From Aulostomus chinensis (taxonomy: Eukaryota > Chordata > Actinopteri > Syngnathiformes > Aulostomidae), in assembly GCA_037954235.1 (NCBI GenBank), contig JBBMOA010000021.1, forward strand, positions 6,304,501 to 6,368,500: 64,000 nt of DNA. The letters run 5' to 3'. Positions 46,151 to 58,000 of this stretch are shown here, piece after piece (position 1 is the first letter of the stretch; the number at the start of each line of letters is the position of its first letter). The notes below the pieces were generated by a model that saw only the letters and a program-made list of their open reading frames with translations, had not been told where the DNA came from and searched no databases. A program made the translations under genes and the position numbers.

Positions 46151-46829
46151 TAAGTCAATGATGTCAACATATTAAGTCTTTTTCATTTATGTAGCACCAA
46201 ACCACAAACGTAACCACATGACACTTTACAACTAGAGTGTAAGTCTAGAACCACACTTACTTAATGATTTAATGTATGGACATAAATAACAGGTTCAGTT
46301 TTTTTCTTCATTAAAAAAAAATGCTGACGGACTCATTGGTAAGAACAAAAACACACAAAAACAAACCACCCACCTCTGACAAGTTAACTCGCAAAAACCC
46401 ATCGTTCTCATCCCCAGTGAGAAATTTGTCATAGTTTGTTTTTAGTGAAACCGTAAACTAACGTGACGGATGTTGCGTAAAGTGTGCCAATCTTCCTTCT
46501 GGACAACCTGCTTTAGTTTGCTCTGCTCTCTCTTATACACCTCCAGTCATTTCAAATATTAACTTCATGTGAATATTTGAGAAATATCGCCTGCTGTTCT
46601 TTTACTTACACTTAGAATCACTGTGGGCTAAAGATATCCAGGTGAAGAGTCGAAGCCCAGAGAAGGTCGTGCCCTCGGGGCCCTCAGATGTTGGGGAAAA
46701 TGTCTTTATGGATGATGACTAAGCTGTGAATGTGAGCTTCAACACTGATCCCCTACCTGCTCAGTCACAGTGCGCCCTCCACATCTAAATCCCTCAAATG
46801 TAAAATGTCCTTTCCGCCACCGTCAAATA
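46151..46829. other. Non-coding sequence, nothing recognised
   Basis: No feature is supported. Confidence 0.4.
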
Positions 46830-47060
46830 GACCATTTGATCAATCGTGCGGCGGGTGCTGTCTGGAGGATATATCGCCATGGTAACCGAGTCGGCTGCGC
46901 TGGACAGTAGTGGGGAAAGACTGACTCATCACGCTCAATAAAACAAAGAGCAAACAACATGTGCGTCAGGGACGGATGTGCCATAGTTATAAATGTCAAA
47001 AGCATCATTTCCCAGGGAGCGGGCTGGTGGGATCACAACACAGCTCTCCAGGTGAGATGT
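46830..47060. promoter_or_regulatory. Enhancer-like segment with an RFX X-box-like motif
   Basis: atcgccatggtaac (46873-46886) closely fits the RFX X-box (GTTGCCATGGCAAC-type). Around it lie 'gactgactcatcac' (AP-1-like) and 'aacaaagagcaaac'. The segment is repeat-free. That it acts as an enhancer is inferred from motif content only. Confidence 0.3.
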
Positions 47061-48260
47061 TGTGACAGAAAATATGTTACAGCCCGCTGACCTCATGGTC
47101 GTTTTCCACGCCTGAGAAAAAAAGACCTTTAACACTTGGGTGCCAACAGGAGATGGGAGGACGAGCTTTAACCTCTAGTTGGCAGGACTTCATGTTGAGA
47201 TGTTTGACTCGTCTTCTAAGAATACTGCTGCACTGGCTGGTACCTGGCTAGCAAGGCTGATCGTGTGCTGACATGGGTTTCCTTTCTTCCGTTGTGTCTT
47301 AAAATAGCTGCGTAGACTCGACGCTATGATCATTAGGAAAAGCATGACCCCACTGACAGATGCAGGAGATTATCTTATTCACTCTGATGGAGCAAAAACA
47401 AATCATGAAGTACTTTTCATAGATTATATATTTGTTCCTTCCAGTGCTTTTAAAGGGGCAAGTTTATGTAAAGCAACAGAGATGTGGCTGCTGTCCTGCA
47501 AAGTAAAAAAACACCAAGATTAAATTTATAAGTTGTCAATTGTTGGATCAACGCTAAAGTTGAGGAATGATGGTAAATAACCAAATAGCTGTACAGACCA
47601 TGTTCTCCCAGGCCTAGTATGAAATTTCACGTTTCACAAACCTGAAATACCCAAACAACGAGCCACGCGAGATTCCTAGCGACTTTTCAGTTCAAGTTGC
47701 ATGGCGTTCGACATTTGACTGGCGATGCCTAGTTTCCCAAGATGGCCGCCGCCTGCAGAAGCAGTGTGCTGTCCTAATGAACTTGTCTTTTTAATAAATT
47801 TCTGCACACTTTCAAATTTCTCAGTGCTTCGGTTTACATGTAGAGGCCTATTTTGAGCGTATGTTATTGTTATGATTCGTCCGTTTACCCGCTGCCCCCA
47901 CAACCTGCGTTGGGAGCTAATTAGCGGTATGCGTCAAAACCGGGTTACATTTGGACGCTGTAAAAGAAATCCCTGCAGTCGCTCGAAATCCTAATAATGC
48001 ACGAACACACCTCAGGTTCGTTTTGCCCCAGAATTGTCCCTGAATTTAATACCAGCATTTATCTTTCAAAATTAATAATTCATATATAAAAGCTTGGCTA
48101 CAACTTAATTAGAAGCCTTGGAAAAAGTTATAAATGAGGTTTTATCATAGAGGTATTTAATGTGTGAAAAAAATATTGTTTTTAAAAAGTAAGCAGCTGT
48201 TGTTTACAGAGCATCTGGCCTTAAACAGGCAAGAAGTTGTGGGTTGGAAAGTCCTGTAAA
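47061..48260. other. Non-coding sequence; YY1-like word at 47738-47750
   Basis: 'caagatggccgcc' matches a YY1 core. No exon, CpG island or start site can be supported around it. Confidence 0.35.
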
Positions 48261-48286
48261 AAACAACAACAACAACAACAACAACA
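48261..48286 (+). repeat. (AAC)n microsatellite
   Basis: There are about nine 'aac' units flanked by A-runs. Confidence 0.93.
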
Positions 48287-50342
48287 AAAACCAACTCAAG
48301 ATGTAAACTGCACATGTGCTTCCACTCTGAAACGTGGATTTGTATCTGCATGTCCCAGAAAGGCATTCAGAAGATGTTTATTTCTGAAAAACCCTCACCG
48401 CTCTCATCGAGTCTGAAATTTGGTCAATGTCTGAGCAAAAGTGAAATATTTGCATGCGTGTAGTCACAGGGGCTGATGATGAAAGACATGGATGTTGTTG
48501 CCATGGTTATGGCAGCGTCTTTGATTTAAGGTGGTCAGGCAGCTGAATTATCTTTTAGCAGAATGTGATGCGAGTTTTACTCAGTGGACCTCTATTAACT
48601 GCTAGATTTAGGTCTATTTTATGTCTCACTTAACATTTATCGTGAAATAAACCACTGAAAAAGCGTCGTGATGCTGCTTTCAGCCACGCGACAACAAGAA
48701 CGTCTGGTTCAACGCCAGTGAGTCTGCCAGATGATGCATTTCGCGTCACACTGCAGACTTTCGCTCGCAAATGAGCTGTGGCTCTGGGAGCAGGCGACTT
48801 GGAGTGAAGTTAAACATTGTTTATTTGCATGTACTGCTCACGCTGTAATGACAGAAACTGGTTAGAAATCAGCTGAAATTCCCTTTAAATGCTCTCTGAG
48901 TGTAAAGAACGTTCCGGTGTGTCACGCTGCAGTGTGACACAGCAGAGAGGTTTCCTGTCGCAGCTCAGCATCGAGTTTCTATACCACGAAACCTGAACTT
49001 TTAATGAAGTGTTACATTTCTGATGAAGGTGGGAGGTTTGTGCTGGTGGGTGTTAAACATGCCCTTTTTTTGGATTCTTATACGAAGCACCCGGTTACGT
49101 CATAAGCAAAGCACAATATGAAAAAAAAGCTGTTTTTGTTGGGGTTTTTTCCCCTTTTGTCTGGTGTCAGATGTTTGCCTTTGTCTGTCAGCTCTGTCAG
49201 ACACACTCTACTGTACTCGCTCGCTTTTAAATACTTGATTTTAAAGTCTTCAGCTCTGGGAAAATCAACACCCACCCACTAACTTCTCTCCCTCTGTGTT
49301 GTAGACCTGTAAAATTCCATTTTCAGGCTCTTGAGCTTTACAGCAATTAAAGCCAATGACTTCACTTTTGCACCTCTGACTTCCCGTAAAAATGTTTTAT
49401 TGCATTCAAAGTGTCCTGATCCTCCCTTTTTCCTCCTTACGGTGCTACGATCTCCTTCTAAGTTTTAAACTTGAGGCTTAAGTTTGTCTTGATTCTTCGT
49501 TCGGTCATGAGATGCAACAAACAATGTCTAAATTATGTATATATGTCGATTTTGTGTTTGTTCTCATATATCTCCTATATGGTGGGGGTTGGGAGGTTAT
49601 AGGGGTGCCGTTGTTGGGGAGGACACATGCCGTGAGGACCCTCCCAGAGCCAAACATTGTGTTAATGTGCCTGAGCATCACTCAGACTCAGGAAGGGACC
49701 AACTAGGCTGATTTTTGGTAGATAGAGGGAGCTACTGTCCTGTAGTTTGCCTCATTGAACCTCTGCTTGATGTCGTTTCATAAAACAGCCTCTCCTCCAA
49801 GCTCCAGGTGTTTCCGCTCCTCACTGAATTTTATGGAGCGCTGTGCAGCTCTATCAGTAGCAAACTGTCTTTTCAAATCATTAATTTCATACCGTGTTGG
49901 TTTTTAAGATTAATCACCTCATACCAGCTCTTCTTCTGACCCTCCTTGTTGAATATTTAATGAGAGGAGATGGAATGGTCAGCTCCTGCTCTCGCTCGTC
50001 CCCTACAAGTAGCGGCATTGGCTTTGTTTGATCTGAGGACAGTTCAAATGAATGCTGTGTGATCTGAATGGCCATCTGGTCTAACCTTGTTTCATCGACC
50101 ATAAACAGGCCGGCTCCATCAGTGAAAAATGGTCTTGGCCAAATATTTGCTGCTCTTCGACCCCATTTGGTTTAGTGTGTTCTCTGTTTGCATTTCAATG
50201 ACCCGCGGTCAGTGTCAGAACGATGGCACGTGTGTCCCTGACGAGCTGTCCCCTGATAAGACGCCAGCAGAAGAGAAAGGCGCCGAGGCCTTGTGGGATA
50301 AGAGCAGGGTGAAGGATGGAGCAAATGTAGACAGGCTGCTGG

Positions 50343-50344
<2 letters not shown>
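48287..50344. other. Non-coding sequence; X-box-like word at 48497-48510
   Basis: 'gttgccatggttat' is close to the RFX palindrome. 49900-50110 is repeat-free and may be regulatory. No gene is recognised; the EGF-like string near 50213 is discussed under rejected items. Confidence 0.35.

Positions 50345-50383
<39 letters not shown>
50345..50383 (+). repeat. (AC)n microsatellite, about 39 bp
   Basis: Uninterrupted AC array, then 'gcttctc'. Confidence 0.94.
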
Positions 50384-50386
<3 letters not shown>

Positions 50387-50539
50387 TCTCTGGTATCAAT
50401 CTCCTCACACACACGTTACACACCCTGCTGCACCGCCAACCACCTCTCTGATAGCTGCTGAAGTCTTCTTCATGTCTTCAAGTCTTCAACAGCTTGTATA
50501 ATATCACCACTGATGTGTCGAGAGAAGCATCGGGGAGCA

Positions 50540-50720
50540 ATTCTTATTCATTGCTTTATTATCTGAACGGCACTTGTCGATTAAGTAACACCTCCCACTG
50601 TGTGCATCCTCAGTCAAGCATACTGTTTAATCCCCAAGCCTCCTAATTACTGCTCATGCAAATCACAGATCAGTGCTGGAAATATTTTGTGAAAGAGATA
50701 AAGAGAGGGTGTGTTTGTGA
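50540..50720. promoter_or_regulatory. Enhancer-like segment with octamer and homeodomain cores
   Basis: 'cctaattactg' is followed by an exact octamer atgcaaat (50656-50663). Upstream are 'cgattaagtaac' and 'gtttaatcccc'. These cores sit within 120 bp of repeat-free DNA. Regulatory function is inferred. Confidence 0.3.
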
Positions 50721-52861
50721 GAGGATAAGGGAATGCAGGATTGTGAGTGTGTAGCACTTTCTTGAATTGCTGCAGATATGGAATTAGCTGCGGAGGACGG
50801 GATTGTCCGGATTAGGCAGAGAGATTTTACCAAATGTGGACTCCTATGTGTAATTCATTTTGGCGTCCTTGAAATTGCTACTGTGAGAAATTCAGCAGCT
50901 GCAACAGCAGCACTGAGAGTCCTCAAATAGGCAGAATCCAGCCCCCTTACAACCACCCACAACACCCACATCGCCACCGCCACTCCCACGTTTCTCTGAA
51001 GCAGGATCGCAGGAAAGCTGTTGGGGGTGTGAGTGCCATGCTTTGGGTGTTTTTTTTTTTTTCTTTTCTTCTTTTTGTGAATTTTGCAGTTCCTAAAATA
51101 TTCAAGTCTCCATGGGGAAAGGATGACATACCAGTGTGCACCGCTAATCCTGTGAAGCGCAGGGGTTGGTTCACCCAAATCACTAGGAATGTGTACGTAA
51201 GCGTGTTCAGACGGGTGACAATTTACAAGAAAAAACCTGCGTACTTGAAGGGATGAGTGGCTCTGGAAAGACGTGGGAGGCGCTTTCCTGGCACGGTTAG
51301 GGTCTGCTCGCCCCTTTTCACTGATACCAACTCGCTCACTGAATGGTTTGAGGGGAAAAAAAAGGTGTTGATCCCTAATCTATGCCCAAATCTTGACTGG
51401 ACAACGTGAGATTTTTTCCGTGACCTTGTTGATTGAAAATCTGTTGCATTTCACACAACGTGACATCATTTAGGAATTGCACAGACATTTGTAATCAATT
51501 CCAAACACATTGAAGCTGCTGTAGCGGCCTGTGGTGGGCTAACACAGGCGTGTCTGATCCATTTAGATTAGTTAAACATGCATAATCTGGGTGGGGAGTA
51601 GGGCGTAAGGTGTGGCGGTCATTATTAAGTAATCATGGGCGCTTTCCTATCTGAACAGCCCTCATTCATGAAATATGTTCTTATGGATGAAATTACCTTT
51701 TTTTTTTTTTTTAGCCCTTGATTTGATTTATGCACAGGAAGCAGAGCCTGACGGCTGTTTGTAAGTCCTTCCTCTCTTCATCTATTGTCTGGTAACTGTC
51801 AGTCACAGAGGCTGGCAAAGACTAAGAGGGGACAATAGTTATCTGGAGCAAGGCGTTATAAATAGCCATCAGGCTTTGCTTCCTGTCTGTAAGACTAAAC
51901 TGAGGGCTGAACCATTCTCACACTGTGTAAGAACATTTTGTTACCCTCCCCAGCCGATCCTGGTCCCGAACTGTAATTAGGGAACTGCTGGTTTTCACTA
52001 GCTTACTTAGATGGGCTTATAGCTGGTAAAAAGCATCAGGTGAAGGTCCAGGATGTGTTCTGACGGTGATCTGTCACTTTATTTAGGTGAATAGTCATTA
52101 AACCAGGTGCACAGCTCATTGGCCGTGTCATAAGCTACTCTTGATTCTAAATTAGCCGTGAACGTTGGCAGCGACTGATGGGAGCAACGCATCACTCGGC
52201 TCGCACGTGTCTTCCTTCTCACACCAAAACACACTTTGTTACCCACAATGCAACTGCCCTATGGGGCAAAACTGGGGTCACACTCCCTGGTTTATGACAA
52301 TTTCATGAATGAGGCCAAATGTACACATTGGGGTCACAATGACATTTGGCATCTCAAAATCATGCAGTGTACAACAGGCTTGTACACACTATGGATGGGC
52401 TAAGAGGTGTTGGTAGGTCAACATGAGGACAAAGCAGTGAATTTTTTTTCTTGTCAGAACTAAATAGCTACTGATGTTAGCTTCATATTTAGCACAGTCT
52501 TCTCCTATGACTGTCAGCAAGGAGGCAAACAAGTGTACGCCCCAAGATGTCGGACCCTTTTTGTAGAGACGAATTAGACAGCAGTTGTTGTTGGTGGTGC
52601 TGCTGCTGCTCTTCCTCTGGTGTGTCTTCAGAGTGCCGAATGCAGACTTTAGTCGCAGCCTGATGCAGGGAAAAAAAGAAAAAAAAAAACACACCTGAAT
52701 TATAAAAGGCCGTGTCAAACATAAATGTTAGTAGCAAAAGAGGATACACAGCTCAGGTGTTCATAAAACTGTAAAACACACACATAAAATGTCATTGCAC
52801 TGCAGCTGCCAGATAAACACTGTCATATTTCCTCCCTTGGCCACTTAGGGAAATTTACAGA

Positions 52862-52863
<2 letters not shown>
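50721..52863. other. Non-coding; 51640-52180 enhancer-like with a MEF2-type site at 51856-51865
   Basis: 'ttataaatag' fits the MEF2 consensus exactly. The block also has 'taagtaatcatgg' and 'tagtcattaaacc'. A diverged GCTAGCTGTT-type repeat may lie at 52465-52540 ('gttagcttcatatttagcac'). No gene is recognised. Confidence 0.3.

Positions 52864-52928
<65 letters not shown>
52864..52928 (+). repeat. (GT)n microsatellite, about 65 bp
   Basis: Long uninterrupted GT array. Confidence 0.96.
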
Positions 52929-52929
<1 letters not shown>

Positions 52930-54691
52930 TGGAACAGCATTTGATGATGGTCACAAGTTGCAGCTTTCAGTGGTTGATGAAGAGCGGCAGTTCAACTCAC
53001 TGTCAGCATGGCCAACTGTGATAGGGATCGTAAAGTTTTCAACATCCATTCCATAAAAGAGCTAAAGCTGAGAACAAAGCATCTCGGTTTGTCTGCTGTG
53101 TAAATTCAGATCCGCCCGTTATCTTTGTCTCTATCGCCTCTGTTCCTCTGCCGGGTAAGAGCCTGGAGATGTCTATCCAAAGTTTACCCATCCCATTACA
53201 GCATACAGTGTGTAGTAAGAGGATTATATCACCAATCCCCTGATGTCACTGTAAAGCCTCAGAGGCCTTAGCTCATACTGGAGAACGCCCCCCACCCCCA
53301 CCACCCCCCCATGAAAACCTCTTCCCCTAGCCTGAAATGTTCTGCCCATCACTGTCTGGCAATCAGTTCACAGGTTCAGTCCATTCTCCCCCAGGCTGGT
53401 GATGACAGGCGCTTCTGCACATGCTCAGATGGTTGTTTGAGTGGCACAACAACTGACAAACTACCACAGGAAACAAAGGCCCATATGGTGCGAGCAAAGG
53501 TGCCGTATAAAGCCATCAAGCCATTTGTTCTTTTGACACTGAGGTGCCCTTGGATGGCCTGAAGAAGATTTCCCCTGGAAATGGCCACTTTGTTATTTTC
53601 GTCCATCTTAAAAGACCGCCACCATGATTAGCTCACCATCAAATACGCTTTTCATTTTTCATGTTAAGGATGATTCCGAAATCTTCATCCACTCTGCTCG
53701 TCAACCGAAAACTCTCCAAAAAAGCAGCTTCAAGGACAAAAAGGAAAAACTCGCAGACTCATGACTCATGATGCAAAAATCTCACCATCTAAGGATCAAC
53801 ATTTACCCCTCTGGAGGATAATTTTGTTTGCTGAAATGTCAAACCTTCTAAGAGAAGACAAATACGACTTGTGAGAGAGAACTTTGTAAGTAGACACTGA
53901 TTTATATCAGTGGGTCACAAGCCAAAAAGTTCAGAAATTATTGTTTTAAAGGATAAAACTAAAATAACTATGTTTTACCATCATTGATAAATCCCCTGAG
54001 AAGTCCGCAAATGTAAATCAGGAGTGGCCAAACTTTTTCCCTTTAGAGAGTCAAAACCGAAACCTACTAACAGGCCAAATGAAACTCACTTCCTGTTGTC
54101 AAAATGGTTCTAAGATCCCACGTTAACATTAACATTATGAATTATATTTAAGCTTTTATGTTACATAACTTAGTGCCACACATTCTAGTGCCAGTAAAAT
54201 GCATTTTTGTACTGCTTCCATTATACTACAAGTATATTTTTAACTGCAGGTAACATTTTTTTTTATCATATTTTTCAAATTATTAGTCCTATTTTTCTTT
54301 TTTTGTGCTTATCTTACGTGTGGGGGGCAAAATTTAATTAGTAAATATACTGATCTTATCGAGGCAATCAGTAAATGACCACATTATGTGGTGGCGCCAC
54401 AGAATATACAGTATAATATAAAGCTAATGAAGTTAAATTTAATAAATTTACGCTAGATTTGAGATTAATGCCTAAATTAAACTAAACAAAGTCTGCAGTC
54501 ACAATTTTTACAGCGTAATAATCTTCCCAAATGAACGTTAATTTTGACTGAAGCATAAATGCAAAGCTAACGAATAAAGCTAATGTACAATGCTAACGTT
54601 ATACTACAATGGAACTACACCACAAATGCCTGAATTTGTCAGCATAATAAACTTTGTGCTTCTCCTGTTTTTGCTGCCATGACAATGGAAA
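52929..54691. other. Non-coding; 53420-53640 enhancer-like, 53900-54600 AT-rich
   Basis: The 53420-53640 segment is repeat-free and contains 'ggaaacaaaggcc' and 'ccgtataaagcc'. The rest is AT-rich. A C-rich low-complexity patch lies at 53287-53311. No gene is recognised. Confidence 0.3.
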
Positions 54692-55045
54692 CGGTGGTGC
54701 AGTGGTCAGCACTGTCACCTCACAGCAAGAAGGTTCTGGTTCAAGCCCCGGCTCCAGCACGGGGTCTTTCTGTGTGGAGTCTCCATGTTCTCCCTGTTCC
54801 TGTGTGGGTTCTCTCTGGTACTCCAGCTTCCTCCACAGTCCAAAGACATCAAGAGGGGACGAGGCTGATTGATACTCTAAATTGACTGTAGGTGTGACTG
54901 TGAGTGTGAATGGTTGTCTGTCTCTATGTGTTGGCCCTGTGATGGACGGGCGACCTGTCCAGGGTGAACCCCGCCTCTTGGCCAAAGGCAGCTGGGATAT
55001 CCCCCCCTCCATGACCCTTAACAGCATAGGCAGTAGAAAATGGAG
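54692..55045 (+). mobile_element. SINE family 1, copy 5
   Basis: It starts 'cggtggtgcagtggtcagca' and keeps the whole body. It ends 'cagtagaaaatggaggaatg', a degenerate tail. The B-box-like 'ggttcaagccc' lies near 54739. The flanks show no convincing duplication. Confidence 0.88.
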
Positions 55046-58000
55046 GAATGGGACATTTAATGTCTGTGTGTGTGTTCCCATTTAGCCACATTTCAGCATC
55101 CTCCATCTCAAAGACACATAAAAACCCTCAAAATTCCCAAACACATCTATTTACTGCTGCATTTTATGCTGAAGAGCAAAGCGATAAATGTCTTAAGCTT
55201 GTGCCAACCACATGACCGAACCTTATCCCAGACATTTAACCAAAAACTCACTCAAAATTACCTTTGACTTTGAGATAAAGGAACCGTACGTTCCGAAACG
55301 CTAAGGCTTAGGACTCAGTTCTGTTCCACTCTGCTAGGGGTTTGCTGCTGTCGTCAAGTGTCAAAGACAACAAGGATCACCAAAGTCACTCTCTTTCACT
55401 CACCTTGGCCTGCACACAGCCATCCAACGTCCTGCGTACACACCAGCTGTATACCCTCCCACCCCCACAATCCAGTCCGCTGCTCTTCGGCACAGATGGC
55501 CCTCAAGAATTAAATTTGCCAGGTGAGGGAGACTCAAGGTTTGCTGGCTCAGCATTATGGTTGAGGTTAAGTGAAGGCTGTTTATTGTGTTCTGGGTCCA
55601 AGCATCCGACTGCTACCTGGGATTATGTCCCTCCATTAGTTAATCACCCTTATATTAAAGCTCCTAAACCCAGCACTTGAACAATAGAGCGTTTTACGGC
55701 GGTGCTCAGAGGGATCACTGTGCCGGGTGCCGTATTATTCATACGGGTGATAAATTGGTGACATCTGCTGAGTTTTATCTCTGCTTCTTGCAGCGATGTC
55801 TAGCATAACCACGGCAGACGTTTTAGGCAAATTACTAAACACATTCCCCTGCCAGCGTGATCACTTTACTGTCATGAAAAAGGTTTGCTGCTCCGATGTG
55901 TGAGGCCGTAATTCAGAAACGCTCAGCCGGCAGTTAATGTCCGAAAGTGGTACGCAGTTATGTAGGTTAGGATAAGAGTTTCTGTTCTTTTTTAGATGAA
56001 AGTCCTGTATTGCTCACACATGTTTGTCCTATTGCTCATTTACCCAGAGTTCAATGCAGTGGGTCGCATTGACCTGATGTTGTGGACACACAAATCAAGG
56101 GAAAGCATGAGCTCATTGCATAATGATTAATCATGTTTTCCCAGACATCATGACATATTGGACTTGGTTGTTCACATTATCTTTTGCTCACTTTTGTGAC
56201 ATCAATGCTGAACTTCAGCCACACAGTCATTTCTGAACATAAGACCAATTTTTTAAAAAAAGAAGGGAAAAAAAGTAAGAAATGGCAAATTAGCCGAAGC
56301 ATTTCCTGACAGTAAATTCTTAAGATTAACAACCCCAGAGCTGTGCTTTATCCCTGCTGGGCTTTTCCAAAGTGTGAGGAGAAAAAAAGGAAGAAAAAAA
56401 AAAGTCTGAGTGTTAACTGTCTTCTGTAGAGCCATTCATAGTCTCACTACGGCTGCGGAATTCAGGGAATGCGACTTCTCGGCAGAGATCAAAAGGGTTG
56501 AACATTAACTGTGCTGAACTCTCCAGCCCTCCAGTGCTGCTCCCAGGGACTGCCTCTCAAGTTCAAGGGTCCCGCAGGAGCCCTGTTGAATGCAAAGTGT
56601 CAATAACAGGTACGTCACATGGAGCGCTTACACGTGAAGCTGCAGGTCATCGCCTTCCTCTGGCCCCTTCCAACCCGCCTCAAGCACACACACTTAAATA
56701 CTCAGAAATATACAAATCAGATGCTCGTGCACACCTTCCACTGTGGGGCAGTGTAGAGGTGAGGCAATCTCAAATGTAGAAACATGATTTATGAGTAAGG
56801 CACAAAAATGTCTGTCTGTGAGGGGAGAGTAAAAAGCTTAGTGCAAGCGGAGGAAGCTTTTTAGGGTAATTAAGGTAATTCCTTGGCAGTTATCTAAACT
56901 TTGCAATTTTGCAATAACTGAATATGAATTTCACCTGAGGTGACAACTGCTCCCCAGCTGAGCTCACAACACCAGTCTAACACCTGCGGTATTTAAGGCC
57001 TCCAGATGTTTGTCTTTGTCGGACACTTTGAATAAGCCCGAGTGAGTGCCCCCTCATATCTAGGAACTGTCAGAGCACATGCAAATGGGTGAGCTCAAAG
57101 ATAAATCATCCAGATTAAGGGCCATAAAGAAGTGATCTTTGTACAGAGATGTCTCCAGTTAACCTGCTTATGGTAGTCAAAGGACGGTTATGAAGCACTG
57201 GAGACAAGCTGCTGCCTTGGAAATATGTTGCAAGATATTTAGAGTATCCACCCCTATTGTAAGAAGCTAGGAATTTCTATATTTCTTGAATGCTCTAAAT
57301 GTACCAGATGATGTATGTTCCAGCTGTCGCTCATGGTCGCAAGCTTTAGAAGAATGACAGTGGAAAAATAGGATTGTAGTACAAACCAACAGAGTGAGTG
57401 ATCATTATTGTATGTGGCTTTTTCTGGACTTTTAGGAAAGTCCACCAAGCGTATGCGCAGACTCCACATCCTACATGCAGTCACCCGCATCTTAGTGGAA
57501 CAGTAGCCCAGGGCAAGCAAGTGCGAAAGTGCGATTACAAGCTATGCTAAAGGCTACAACTCCTGGCCAACTTTATCAGAAGTAATTCCCCCCCCCAAAC
57601 AATAGTGATCGATCAAGATAGAGAAGCACATCACAACAAGGCACCAAGGGATGTTGTTGTTATGTCTGAAGCACAACATTCCCAAGGCTACCATCGAGCT
57701 AGCGGGCAACTGAACTATTGCACCAGTTGCATTTTTAGAGTGTGCGCTCCAACGTCCCAGTTACCCGGATGGTGGGCATATCGGAGAAACTGGGATGTAA
57801 ATAATCAAAGGGAAATACTGTTGTCAGCAGGAAAAAGTGCAGTATTTTTAAAAACTAATGTTGAAATGATAAATACGAGCTGGACCTTAGTCTTGGAGCA
57901 GTGATGAAGCGACAGTTCTGCCTTCCATATCCTAAACCAACATAGTTAACTACTTTAACTGCACTCCATTTAGGGGAACAAAATTACAGACGGCGCTACT

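Noticed and set aside
50213..50242. EGF-like string CQNDGTCVPD in a 110-codon frame
   Set aside because: Only two cysteines of the six needed for an EGF domain are present. The frame runs into an AC microsatellite, and no acceptor/donor pair frames the string.
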